A stretch of 64,000 nt of DNA from Variovorax sp. HW608 (lineage in GTDB: Bacteria; Pseudomonadota; Gammaproteobacteria; Burkholderiales; Burkholderiaceae_C), in contig NZ_LT607803.1 in assembly GCF_900090195.1 (NCBI RefSeq), forward strand, positions 3,994,229-4,058,228, read 5' to 3'. Below are positions 20,863 to 29,588 of this stretch, piece after piece. The notes below the pieces were generated by a model. It saw nothing but the letters and a program-made list of their open reading frames with translations, made no database searches and had not been told where the DNA came from. Numbering within the stretch: the stretch's first letter is position 1; each line of letters starts with the position of its first letter. Position numbers and translations under genes: made by a program.

Positions 20863-22047
20863 ATGAGCGAATCGATCGTGATCGTCGGCGCCGCCCGCAC
20901 CCCGATGGGCGGCTTCCAGGGAGACTTTTCTTCCCTCGCGGCGCACGACCTCGGCGGCGTGGCGATCAAGGCCGCCATCGAGCGCGCCGGCATCAGCGGC
21001 GACAGCGTGGGCGAAGTGCTGTTCGGCAACTGCCTGATGGCGGGCCAGGGCCAGGCGCCGGCGCGGCAGGCGGCCTACAAGGGCGGTCTGCCCGACAGCG
21101 CCGGCGCGGTCACGCTCAGCAAGATGTGCGGCTCGGCGATGAAGGCGGCCATGCTGGCGCACGACATGCTGCTCGCGGGCACGCACGAAGTGATGGTGGC
21201 CGGCGGCATGGAAAGCATGACGAATGCGCCCTACCTCATGCTCAAGGGCCGCGGCGGCTACCGCATGGGCCACGACCGCATCTTCGACCACATGATGCTC
21301 GACGGCCTGGAAGACGCCTACCAGCCGGGCCGCTCGATGGGCACCTTCGGCGAGGACTGCGCGGCCAAGTACAAGTTCACGCGCGAGCAGCAGGACGCCT
21401 TCGCGATCGCGAGCGTCGAGCGCGCCAAGGCCGCGACCACCTCGGGCGCCTTCAAGGCCGAGATCGCCGCGGTGACCGTCAAGGGCCGTGGCGGCGAGAC
21501 GGTGATCGAGATCGACGAAGGCCCGGGCAAGGTCAAGATCGACAAGATCCCGACGCTCAAGCCCGCCTTCAAGAAGGACGGCGGCACCATCACCGCCGCA
21601 TCGAGCTCGTCGATCAACGACGGCGCTGCGGCGCTGGTGATGATGACCGAGAGCACGGCGAAGAAGTACGGCGCCAAGCCGATCGCGCGCCTCGTGGCGC
21701 ACACCACGCACGCGCAGCAGCCCGAGTGGTTCTCCACCGCACCGGTGGGCGCGGTCGCCAAGCTGTTCAAGAAGACCGGCTGGGGCGTGAAGGACGTCGA
21801 CCTGTGGGAAGTCAACGAGGCTTTCGCGGTGGTTCCGATGGCGCTGATGCACGAGCTGTCGGTGGCGCACGAGATCGTCAACGTGAACGGCGGCGCCTGT
21901 GCGCTCGGGCACCCGATCGGCGCCAGCGGCGCGCGCATCATGGTGACGCTGATCCATGCGCTGCAGCAGCGCGGCAAGAAGCGCGGCGTCGCGACGCTGT
22001 GCATCGGCGGCGGGGAAGGCACGGCCGTGGCGATCGAGCTGGTCTGA
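20863..22047 (+). CDS. Acetyl-CoA C-acetyltransferase (thiolase)
   Basis: A 394-residue type II thiolase joining or cleaving acetoacetyl-CoA. The acyl-enzyme cysteine is C89 in SKMCGSAMKA, the catalytic His350 is in GHPIGASGARI, and the second cysteine C380 is in CIGGGEG. NEAFA is present. It could complete leucine breakdown by splitting acetoacetyl-CoA, or supply polyhydroxybutyrate synthesis. A clear Rho-independent terminator follows, so it ends its transcript. Confidence 0.93.
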   Translation: MSESIVIVGAARTPMGGFQGDFSSLAAHDLGGVAIKAAIERAGISGDSVGEVLFGNCLMAGQGQAPARQAAYKGGLPDSAGAVTLSKMCGSAMKAAMLAHDMLLAGTHEVMVAGGMESMTNAPYLMLKGRGGYRMGHDRIFDHMMLDGLEDAYQPGRSMGTFGEDCAAKYKFTREQQDAFAIASVERAKAATTSGAFKAEIAAVTVKGRGGETVIEIDEGPGKVKIDKIPTLKPAFKKDGGTITAASSSSINDGAAALVMMTESTAKKYGAKPIARLVAHTTHAQQPEWFSTAPVGAVAKLFKKTGWGVKDVDLWEVNEAFAVVPMALMHELSVAHEIVNVNGGACALGHPIGASGARIMVTLIHALQQRGKKRGVATLCIGGGEGTAVAIELV

Positions 22048-22074
22048 TTTTTTCGCGGCCCCGTGACGGCCGCG

Positions 22075-22110
22075 GCCCGCACTGTCGTGTGATGGTGCGG
22101 GCTCTTTTTT
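22075..22110 (+). terminator. Rho-independent terminator after thiolase gene
   Basis: Perfect 8-bp stem GCCCGCAC (22075-22082) and GTGCGGGC (22095-22102), 12-base loop, followed by TCTTTTTT. The second IS630 element inserted about ten bases downstream and did not disturb it. Confidence 0.9.
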
Positions 22111-22121
22111 GCTGCTACCTA

Positions 22122-23219
22122 TTGAGGTTTCCGTAATTCATGACATCACCAAAGCGTGGCCTGCATCCAGCAAGCGGCGATGATCGAGGGGCGCTTCTGG
22201 GCACTCTTGAGCTTGTTGCGCGCGGCGCTGTGAAGCTGGGCGAGGTCGTTGGGGCAATAGTTGGCCAGCGCATGGCGCTTGAGCCAGGCCCACAGGTATT
22301 CCACCGGATTGAGGTCGGGCGCGTACGGCGGCAGGAACGCGATCTGGATGTGTCCGCCAAGGCTGTCCAGGTAGTCGCGCACCAGGCGACTGCGGTGCGC
22401 CTTCAAACCATCCCAGATGACCAGCAGCGGTTGCTTCAGGTGGGCCTTCAGCGCCTTCAGGAATTCGACAATCTCTTCCTTCTTGATGCTGCCCTCGTGC
22501 AGCCGGAACATGCAGTTGGTGCGCGTGAGTCCGGCGATGACCGAGACGTGAGTCCAGTTGAAATGGAACTGGATGATGGGTGTCTGTCCCCGGGGTGCCC
22601 AGGTGCGCACTCGGGTGGGGCGTTCGCTCAGGCCGGACTCGTCCACGAAGACGATCAGCCGTCCCTGTCGCTGGGCCTTTTTTTGAGGGCCGGCCAGGTC
22701 CTGCGTTTCCAACTGCGCACCGCCTCTTCGTTGCGCTCGATGGCGCGCTTCTCGGGCTTTTGCACACTGAAGCCCAAGCTGCCCAGAATCCGCCAGATCT
22801 GCGTCTGGCCAAAGCGCACGCCGTACATGCGCTCGATGACAGCGCCCACGCGCTTGAGCGTCCACAACTCGGTGGCAAATCCATGCTCGGTCGGGCTTTG
22901 CAGGAGGACCGCGCGCACGGCTGCCAGTTGCCCCTCATCCAACTGGGCCGGACGCCCGCGTTCGGGCACGGCTCGCAGCGCGTCGATACCGCCTTCATCG
23001 AGCAGGCGCTTCCATGTGTGCACGGTTTGCCGAGCCACCCCGACAGCCAGCGCTGCTTCGGCACAACTCTTGCCGGCCAGCAGCATTCGCCCGGCCCGCA
23101 ATCGCCTCTTCGCCGCCTCGCTCAATCGCTTTTGCACCATGCCGATAGTCTCCAGCGTTGTTCCTGGAGGCATAACGCATGAGGCGCTCAACGGTTGTCA
23201 TGATTTATGGAAATATCAA
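22122..23219 (-). mobile_element. IS630-family insertion sequence, element 2 (1098 bp)
   Basis: Left end TTGAGGTTTCCGTAATTCAT and inverted right end TTGATATTTCCATAAATCAT begin 24-bp terminal repeats ending TGACA with four mismatches. TA flanks lie at 22120-22121 and 23220-23221. The transposase is unlike that of the element at 4927, so the two represent separate arrivals. The right end stops 38 bases before the start of an M20 peptidase gene, whose original promoter may have been separated. Confidence 0.88.
22146..23140 (-). CDS. IS630-family transposase, two frames joined by a frameshift
   Basis: The first frame (from ATG 23140 to a stop at 22655) has the helix-turn-helix region (CAEAALAVGVARQTVHTWKR) and a winged part ending RTWPALKK. 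The second frame (ending 22146) has the DDE domain: FVDESGLSERP, LLVIWDGLKAH and LPPYAPDLNPVEYLWAWLK. The frames meet at a run of seven A on the minus strand near 22676-22686. Adding one A, or a -1 shift, joins them. Slippage on A-runs is known in IS630-type elements; alternatively the copy is inactive. Confidence 0.85.
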
Positions 23220-23257
23220 TAGAATCGAAAACCTGTCCATCGAGGAGAAACCCGTTC

Positions 23258-24526
23258 ATGCATCCGGCCTTTACCCGCAGCGCCATCGCGACGCTGTTCG
23301 CTTCCGTATTCCTCGCCTCCGCCGCTCACGCGCAGACCCGCGACCAGGCCCTGTTCGATGCCGCCACGGCTGAAAAGCCGGCGGTCATCAAGACGCTCGA
23401 GAACCTGGTCGACATCGAGACCGGCACCGGCGATGCGGAAGGCCTCGAGTCGGCCGGCAAGTACCTCGAAGGCCAGCTCAAGTCGCTCGGCTTCAGCGTC
23501 ACGCGCAGCAAGTCGGCCGGCATCGTGGTCGGCGACAACATCGTCGGCAAGATCAAGGGCAAGGGCGGCAGGAACCTGCTCCTGATCTCGCACATGGACA
23601 CGGTCTACCTCAAGGGCATCCTCGCCAAGGCGCCGTTCCGCATCGAAGGCGACAAGGCCTATGGCCCCGGCATCGCCGACGACAAGGGCGGCAACGCGGT
23701 GATCATCCATACGCTCAAGCTGCTGAAGGCGCGCGGCTTCGATGACTTCGGCAGCATCACGGTGCTGTTCAACACCGACGAGGAGAAGGGCTCCTTCGGC
23801 TCGCGCGACCTGATCCAGGAAGAAGCCGCGAAGGCCGACTACGTGCTCTCCTTCGAGCCCACCGGCGCGGGCAAGGAAGACCTCTCGCTCGGCACCTCGG
23901 GCATCGCCTACGTGCAGGTCAACATCACCGGCAAGGCTTCGCATGCCGGTGCGGCGCCGGAGCTCGGCGTGAACGCGCTGGTCGAGGCCTCGGACCTCGT
24001 GCTGCGCACCATGGACATCGACGACAAGGCCAAGGGCCTGCGCTTCAACTGGACCATCGCCAAGGCCGGTGCGGTGTCGAACATCATCCCGGCGAGCGCC
24101 ACGCTCAATGCCGACGTGCGCTACGCGAAGAACGAGGACTTCGAAGCCGCAATGAAGACGCTCGAATCGCGTGCGCAGAAGAAGAAGCTGCCGGATGCCG
24201 ACGTGAAGGTGCTCGTCACCCGCGGCCGCCCGGCCTTCAATGCCGGCGAAGGCGGCCGCAAGCTGGTCGACAAGGCGGTGGCCTACTACAAGGAAGCCGG
24301 CGGCGAGCTCGCGGTGATCGAGCGCACCGGCGGCGGCACCGATGCGGCCTATGCGGCGCTCTCGGGCAAGCCGGTCATCGAGAGCCTGGGCCTGCCGGGC
24401 TTCGGCTACCACAGCGACAAGGCCGAGTACGTCGACACCAGCGCGATCCCGCGCCGCCTGTACATGGCCGGCAAGCTGATCATGGACCTCGGCCAAGGCG
24501 ACGAAGCGCGACACGCCATGCACTGA
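23258..24526 (+). CDS. Exported M20-family peptidase, glutamate carboxypeptidase-like
   Basis: A 422-residue zinc peptidase resembling carboxypeptidase G2, which removes C-terminal glutamate from folates and peptides. A signal peptide ends ASAAHA-Q at about residue 27. Metal and catalytic residues are visible: H112 and D114 in HMDTVY, D141/D142 in GIADDKGGN, E175 and E176 in TDEEKGSFGS, and a late His in GYHSDKAEYVD. The dimerisation domain insert (about 215-330) is present. Start chosen at 23258 because it yields the signal peptide; GAGGAG lies just upstream. The IS630 end lies 38 bases upstream, so expression is probably altered. Substrate is inferred. Confidence 0.88.
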   Translation: MHPAFTRSAIATLFASVFLASAAHAQTRDQALFDAATAEKPAVIKTLENLVDIETGTGDAEGLESAGKYLEGQLKSLGFSVTRSKSAGIVVGDNIVGKIKGKGGRNLLLISHMDTVYLKGILAKAPFRIEGDKAYGPGIADDKGGNAVIIHTLKLLKARGFDDFGSITVLFNTDEEKGSFGSRDLIQEEAAKADYVLSFEPTGAGKEDLSLGTSGIAYVQVNITGKASHAGAAPELGVNALVEASDLVLRTMDIDDKAKGLRFNWTIAKAGAVSNIIPASATLNADVRYAKNEDFEAAMKTLESRAQKKKLPDADVKVLVTRGRPAFNAGEGGRKLVDKAVAYYKEAGGELAVIERTGGGTDAAYAALSGKPVIESLGLPGFGYHSDKAEYVDTSAIPRRLYMAGKLIMDLGQGDEARHAMH

Positions 24527-24543
24527 AGAAGAAGGAGCCCACC

Positions 24544-25674
24544 ATGCTGCTCAGCACCGACCAGGAAGCGATCCGCGATGCCGTGCGCGCCTTCGCGCAG
24601 GCCGAACTCTGGCCCCATGCGCCGCAATGGGACCGCGACCACAGTTTTCCCAAGGCGGCCCACGAGGGCCTGGCGGCGCTGGGCGCCTACGGCATCTGCG
24701 TGCCGGAGGAAGACGGCGGCGCGGGGCTCGACTACCTGACGCTCGCGCTGGTGCTCGAGGAGATCGCCGCCGGCGACGGCGGCACCAGCACCGCGATCAG
24801 CGTGACCAACTGCCCGGTCAACGCGATCCTGATGCGCTACGGCAATGCGGCGCAGAAGAAGCAATGGCTGCAGCCGCTGGCGCAGGGAAAGATGCTGGGC
24901 GCCTTCTGCCTCACCGAGCCGCAGGCGGGCAGCGATGCCTCGTCGCTGCGCACCAGCGCGCGCAAGGACGGCGAGGGCTATGTGATCGACGGCGTGAAGC
25001 AGTTCATCACCAGCGGCAAGAACGGGCAGGTCGCGATCGTGATCGCGGTCACCGACAAGGGCGCGGGCAAGCGCGGCATGAGCGCCTTCATCGTGCCGAC
25101 CGATGCGCCGGGCTACAAGGTCGCGCGGCTCGAAGACAAGCTGGGCCAGCATTCGAGCGACACCGCACAGATCAATTTCGACGGCTGCCGCATCCCGGCC
25201 GAGAACCTGATCGGCCAGGAAGGCGAGGGCTACAAGATCGCGCTCGGCGCGCTCGAAGGAGGGCGCATAGGCATTGCCGCGCAGAGCGTGGGCATGGCGC
25301 GCAGCGCCTTCGAGTTCGCGGTCAACTACGCCAAGGAGCGCCAGGCCTTCGGCGGTTCGATTTTCGAGCAGCAGGCGGTGGGCTTCCGGCTCGCCGAATG
25401 CGCGACGCAGATCGAGGCCGCCCGCCAGTTGATCTGGCACGCCGCGAGCCTGCGCGATGCGGGCCTGCCCTGCCTGAAGGAAGCGGCGATGGCCAAGCTG
25501 TTCGCGAGCGAGATGGCCGAGCGCGTGTGCAGCGCCGCGATCCAGACGCTGGGCGGCTACGGCTACGTCAACGACTTCCCGCTGGAGCGCATCTACCGCG
25601 ACGTGCGCGTGTGCCAGATCTACGAAGGCACTTCGGACATCCAGAAGCTGCTGATCCAGCGCGCGCTGGCCTGA
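24544..25674 (+). CDS. Acyl-CoA dehydrogenase
   Basis: A 376-residue FAD-dependent acyl-CoA dehydrogenase performing alpha,beta-desaturation of an acyl-CoA. The FAD/substrate signatures CLTEPQAGSDA and the C-terminal catalytic base E361 in YEGTSDIQ are present, with ALEGGRIGIAAQ and QTLGGYGY segments as in short/medium-chain enzymes. The position of the base at the C-terminal site separates it from the isovaleryl-CoA dehydrogenase at 36340. A ribosome binding site (AAGGAG) precedes the ATG, 17 bases after the M20 peptidase stop. Chain-length preference cannot be read from sequence. Confidence 0.93.
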   Translation: MLLSTDQEAIRDAVRAFAQAELWPHAPQWDRDHSFPKAAHEGLAALGAYGICVPEEDGGAGLDYLTLALVLEEIAAGDGGTSTAISVTNCPVNAILMRYGNAAQKKQWLQPLAQGKMLGAFCLTEPQAGSDASSLRTSARKDGEGYVIDGVKQFITSGKNGQVAIVIAVTDKGAGKRGMSAFIVPTDAPGYKVARLEDKLGQHSSDTAQINFDGCRIPAENLIGQEGEGYKIALGALEGGRIGIAAQSVGMARSAFEFAVNYAKERQAFGGSIFEQQAVGFRLAECATQIEAARQLIWHAASLRDAGLPCLKEAAMAKLFASEMAERVCSAAIQTLGGYGYVNDFPLERIYRDVRVCQIYEGTSDIQKLLIQRALA

Positions 25675-25759
25675 CGGCGCAGCCGCTGTCATCGATTTCG
25701 ATGACAGACAAGCGACGCGCAGCGGCGCAGCATGGGGGCCCCTTGTCGGAGGTTCTGCC

Positions 25760-27280
25760 ATGCCCAGATCGTTGTCCCCTTCCACCCTGCGTGCGGCGGC
25801 GGTTCTTTGCAGCGCCGCTGCCGGTATTCCCGCATGGGCGCAATCCGCCGCTCCCGATCTGGCCACGCTGACGGCCAGCGAGGCCGCGCGGCAAATCTGC
25901 GCCGGTTCGCTCAGCAGCGAGCAACTGGTGTCGGCCTACATCGCCCAGGCGAAGGCAAAACCGCAGCTGAATGCGTTCATCACGCTGGATGAAGGCGGCG
26001 CGCTGAAGGCGGCGCGCGCGGCCGATGCGGCGCGCAAGCCGGGAGGCACCTGCCCGCCGCTGGCCGGGGTGCCGGTGGTCGTGAAGGACAACATCCAGGT
26101 GAAGGGCCTGCCCGCGACGGCCGGTACTCCCGCGCTCAAGAATTTCGTGCCTGCCGCTGACGCGCCGGTGGTCGCCAAGCTGCGCTCGGCCGGTGCGATC
26201 GTGCTGGGCAAGACGAACATGCATGAACTGGCCTTCGGCGTCACGGGCTACAACCCTGCCTTCCAGACCGGACCGGAGGTCGGCGTGCGCAATGCCTACG
26301 ACAGCAGCCGCATCGCGGGAGGATCTTCCTCCGGCACTGGCGCGGCGCTCGGCGCGCGCATGGCGCCGGCCGGTCTGGGCACCGACACCGGAGGCTCGGT
26401 GCGCATTCCATGCGCCTTCAACGGCTGTGCTTCGCTGCGCCCGACGGTGGGGCGTTACTCGCAGGAGGGCATCGCCCCGATCTCTCACACGCGCGACACG
26501 GCGGGGCCAATGGCCGTCTCGGTGGCCGACGTGGCTTTGCTCGATCGCGTCATCGCCGGCGGGACGGCGGTCAAGCCCGCCAGCCTGAAGCGTGTGCGGC
26601 TCGGGGTGGTGCAGGCCTTCTACGCGAACCTCGATGCCGATACGCGCGCGGCTGTCGATGCGGCGCTCGCCAAGCTGCGCGCGGCCGGCGTCACGCTGGT
26701 GGACGTGGACATGCCGAAGCTGACGGAACTGAACGGCGCGGTCGGCTTTCCGGTTGCCCTCTACGAGGCGCATGACGACATCGGGGCCTACCTTGCCAGG
26801 TACCGCACCGGCGTCGATCTGTCGCAGTTGGCCGCCGGCGTTGTCAGCCCGGACGTCAAGGGCACCTTCGACGGCCTGATCATCCCGCGCAAGCTGCCGG
26901 CGCCGAACGGCGTGGTGGACGCCAAGCCTGCCTACGAGAACGCGATGGGCGTAGCCCGCCCGGCGCTGCAGAGGCTCTATCGCGACACCTTCACGAACAA
27001 CAGGCTGGATGCGCTGGTGTTCCCGACGGTGCCGCGCGTGGCGCTCGCGGCCACGCCGGAGGCCAGCAGCGTCGAGAACTTCGTCGCCCTGATCCAGAAC
27101 ACGGATCCCGGCGGCAATGCGGGCATTCCGGGCCTTCAACTGCCGGCGGCACTGGGCGCCGCTAGCGGACTTCCGGTCGGGCTGGAACTGGATGGGCCGG
27201 CCGGGAGCGATCGCAGGCTGCTTGCGCTCGGCCTCGCGATCGAGCCCCTGCTGGGACGGCTGCCGGCACCGGCGAAGTAG
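25760..27280 (+). CDS. Exported amidase-signature enzyme
   Basis: A 506-residue amidase. The Ser-cisSer-Lys triad is visible as K109 in VVVKDN, the GGSSSG stretch at 187-192, and nucleophile S213 in GTDTGGSVR. A signal peptide of about 28 residues ending PAWA-Q suggests periplasmic location. It resembles indole-acetamide hydrolase-type or mandelamide-type enzymes but the amide substrate is unknown. It starts 85 bases after the acyl-CoA dehydrogenase. A 10-bp inverted repeat follows its stop. Confidence 0.88.
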   Translation: MPRSLSPSTLRAAAVLCSAAAGIPAWAQSAAPDLATLTASEAARQICAGSLSSEQLVSAYIAQAKAKPQLNAFITLDEGGALKAARAADAARKPGGTCPPLAGVPVVVKDNIQVKGLPATAGTPALKNFVPAADAPVVAKLRSAGAIVLGKTNMHELAFGVTGYNPAFQTGPEVGVRNAYDSSRIAGGSSSGTGAALGARMAPAGLGTDTGGSVRIPCAFNGCASLRPTVGRYSQEGIAPISHTRDTAGPMAVSVADVALLDRVIAGGTAVKPASLKRVRLGVVQAFYANLDADTRAAVDAALAKLRAAGVTLVDVDMPKLTELNGAVGFPVALYEAHDDIGAYLARYRTGVDLSQLAAGVVSPDVKGTFDGLIIPRKLPAPNGVVDAKPAYENAMGVARPALQRLYRDTFTNNRLDALVFPTVPRVALAATPEASSVENFVALIQNTDPGGNAGIPGLQLPAALGAASGLPVGLELDGPAGSDRRLLALGLAIEPLLGRLPAPAK

Positions 27281-27287
27281 CCGCAAC

Positions 27288-27322
27288 CGGGATCGCCGCG
27301 GACCTCAGGAGGGGCGATCCCG
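27288..27322. terminator. Bidirectional hairpin between convergent amidase and LuxR genes
   Basis: CGGGATCGCC (27288-27297) and GGCGATCCCG (27313-27322) are a perfect 10-bp inverted repeat with a 15-base loop. The stop codon of the minus-strand LuxR gene lies in the loop and the amidase stop lies just left. There is no T-run. Confidence 0.5.
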
Positions 27323-28063
27323 CCCCGCCAGTCCGGCCAGCGCCGCACGGCGATCGATGCCGAGCTTGTCGAAGATGCGCCGCAGATAGGTGCGGATGGT
27401 CGGCACCCCGAGGCCCATGTGCCGCGCGATGTCCTTGTCGGTGAGACCCTGGCACACGGCGGCCGCGACCTCGCGCTCGCGTTCGCTCAGGCGCGACCAC
27501 GCGGGCGCGGTCTCGCCGGCCGTGGACGCGGTCTTCGCCGGAGCGATGCGCTGCGCGCGTTGCAGCGCTCCCACGAAGGCCGGCTCGATCAGGTCGAGCA
27601 GGGCCTTGTCGTGCTCGCTGAAGTCGCCGCGGTGCCGGCGGCGCCAGATGCGCAGGTCGCCCAGTGCGCGGTCGCCGTGGAAGGCGTGGAGATTCATGCC
27701 CCAGTGCAGACCGTCGCGCGAGAGGAAGTCGGTAAAGAACGCTGTTCGCATCAGATCGCGCTGAGGCATCACCTCGGTGACGCGGGTGGCGTGTCGGCGC
27801 GCCTGCAGGACGAAGGTGATCGGATCGTGGTACTGATGCCAGCGGGTGTAGCGGTCCAGGTTGGCCGGGTCCATGTTCAGCGCGACCCGGCCGCCGAAGG
27901 TGTCGCTTTCGGCGTCCCAGACGAAGGAGGCGAACTGGTCTGCCCGCAGCAGGTCGAGCAAGGCCCAGCCGGTGCGCTCGCGGATCTCGCGCTCGCTCTG
28001 GTCCTCCGCGAGCAGCGCGAAGATGCTGCGCAGTGCGTGTTGCTCCGAAGCACTCAGGTACAT
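27305..28063 (-). CDS. LuxR-family transcriptional regulator with N-terminal sensor-like domain
   Basis: From the ATG at 28063 the protein has 252 residues. The C-terminal part is a LuxR helix-turn-helix (LSEREREVAAAVCQGLTDKD, then GVPTIRTYLRRIFDKLGIDR). The N-terminal 180 residues are a GAF- or autoinducer-like domain of unknown ligand. An ATG at 28129 gives 22 more residues but shares bases with the start codon of the divergent ychJ-like gene. The ATG at 28063 is preceded by GGAG at suitable distance, so I prefer it. No LuxI-type synthase was seen in the window. Confidence 0.82.
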   Translation of the reverse strand: MYLSASEQHALRSIFALLAEDQSEREIRERTGWALLDLLRADQFASFVWDAESDTFGGRVALNMDPANLDRYTRWHQYHDPITFVLQARRHATRVTEVMPQRDLMRTAFFTDFLSRDGLHWGMNLHAFHGDRALGDLRIWRRRHRGDFSEHDKALLDLIEPAFVGALQRAQRIAPAKTASTAGETAPAWSRLSEREREVAAAVCQGLTDKDIARHMGLGVPTIRTYLRRIFDKLGIDRRAALAGLAGRDRPS

Positions 28064-28127
28064 CGCCGCCGCTCCATGACGGGCGCAGTCTGCACAATAC
28101 GCGACGGTTTGCCAATCACGGTTCTGC

Positions 28128-28565
28128 ATGTCTGCTTCCTCTTCGGGCCCCGCCCTCGCTCCCTGCCCTTGTGGGCGCCGCGATCGCAACGGGCTTTTGC
28201 TGCCCTACGCGCAGTGCTGCGGCCGCTATGTCGACGATTTCGAGCACACACCCGCACCGGATGCCGAATCGCTCATGCGGTCGCGCTACACGGCGTTCGT
28301 GCGTGAACGCGCGGACTATCTGCTCGCGACGTGGCACGTCTCGACACGGCCTGCGACGCTGGATTTCGAGCCGGGTGTCAAATGGTTGGGGCTGGATGTG
28401 CGCACCCATTCGCCTCGCGACGCCGATCATGCGGAAGTGGAATTCGTCGCCCGCCAGCGTGGCAGGTCCGGCGCCGCCGTCCGCCTGCACGAACGCAGCC
28501 GCTTCGTGCGCGAGCCTGACGGCGAGCTGAATCGCTGGTACTACCTGGACGGCGATCTGCGCTGA
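28128..28565 (+). CDS. YchJ-family (UPF0225) SEC-C motif protein
   Basis: A 145-residue protein. The N-terminal zinc-type motif CPCGRRDRNGLLLPYAQCCG (C13, C15 and a later Cys pair) and the DAESLMRSRYTAF segment are typical of YchJ/UPF0225. The family is widespread but its job is not established. The ATG at 28128 overlaps the possible upstream start of the divergent LuxR gene, so its promoter must lie inside the LuxR 5' coding region or that upstream LuxR start is not used. Confidence 0.85.
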   Translation: MSASSSGPALAPCPCGRRDRNGLLLPYAQCCGRYVDDFEHTPAPDAESLMRSRYTAFVRERADYLLATWHVSTRPATLDFEPGVKWLGLDVRTHSPRDADHAEVEFVARQRGRSGAAVRLHERSRFVREPDGELNRWYYLDGDLR

Positions 28566-28734
28566 CCCGCTCGTCTTCGTGCTCGGCGGCGTGCGATTGT
28601 GCACGCGAGCGATACAGTCCGATTCCTTTTGGCCTATTTATCTTCCGGTGCCGCGCCCTCACACTTCGTCCCTGTGGGTTAAAGCGTCCAAAGCGCCTTG
28701 CCCCAAGATCAACAACACGAGGCAAGAGGGCAAC

Positions 28735-29553
28735 ATGGCGATTGACAAGAAGGTTCGTAGTGCGCAGTGGCAGGGCATCGCATCCGCGCTGTCGCTGGCG
28801 GCGGCGCTGCTGGCTGCACCTTCGGCCTATGCGGCCGGCGATGCGCCGCTGCTGACGCCTTTTTCCAGTGCCCAGGGCGGGCAGGCGCCGCAGCCTTGGC
28901 GCTTCACCACGCTGCCCAACAAGGCTCCGACACGCTTCGAAGTGGTCCAGGAAGACGGCAAGCGCGTCCTCAAGGTGGATGCGGACCAGTCGTACGGCAA
29001 CCTCGTCCATCCGGCCCATCTGCCCTTGAACAACAACGCGATGCTGGCCTGGCGCTGGCGTGTCGAGGAATTCGTGGAGGGCGCCGATCTGCGCACCCGC
29101 GCGGGCGACGACGGCGCGGCGAAGGTCTGCGTGTTCTTCGACTTCCCGACCGACAAGCTGCCGGTGGGCGAGCGCACACGCCTCGCGCTGGCGCGCAAGG
29201 CCACCGGCGAGGACGTGCCTAGCGAAGCGCTGTGCTACGTCTGGGACAACAAGGAAGCCAAGGGCACGGAGCTCACGAATGCCTTCACGAAGCGGGTGCA
29301 GATGATCATTCTCGAATCGGGCGCGACGTCCAAGCCCGGCACCTGGGTCGCGGAACGCCGCAACCTGCTCGCGGACTACAAGCGTGCGTTCGGCGGCGAA
29401 GCCGGTGACACGGTGCCCGACATCGTGGCGGTCGCGATCTCGGCCGATTCGGACAACACGCACGGCCACGGCATCGCGTATTTCTCCGACCTCGAGTTGC
29501 ACGGCGCGCCTTCGACGCAGGAAGCGGCGAGCCAGCCGAAGCAAGGGGAATAG
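28735..29553 (+). CDS. Exported DUF3047 protein
   Basis: A 272-residue protein with a signal peptide ending PSAYA-A near residue 34. The remainder matches the DUF3047 pattern as I know it: LAWRWRVEEF, a VCVFFDFP strand, CYVWDNK, and a terminal DIVAVAISADSDNTHGHGIA segment with a concanavalin-like beta-sandwich look. Function unknown; presumably periplasmic. The start at 28735 is preceded by GCAAGAGGG. The DedA-rhodanese gene follows 35 bases later and may share its transcript. Confidence 0.8.
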   Translation: MAIDKKVRSAQWQGIASALSLAAALLAAPSAYAAGDAPLLTPFSSAQGGQAPQPWRFTTLPNKAPTRFEVVQEDGKRVLKVDADQSYGNLVHPAHLPLNNNAMLAWRWRVEEFVEGADLRTRAGDDGAAKVCVFFDFPTDKLPVGERTRLALARKATGEDVPSEALCYVWDNKEAKGTELTNAFTKRVQMIILESGATSKPGTWVAERRNLLADYKRAFGGEAGDTVPDIVAVAISADSDNTHGHGIAYFSDLELHGAPSTQEAASQPKQGE

Positions 29554-29588
29554 CAGACCATTCAACCATCGACCTCCAGGCACCCGAA

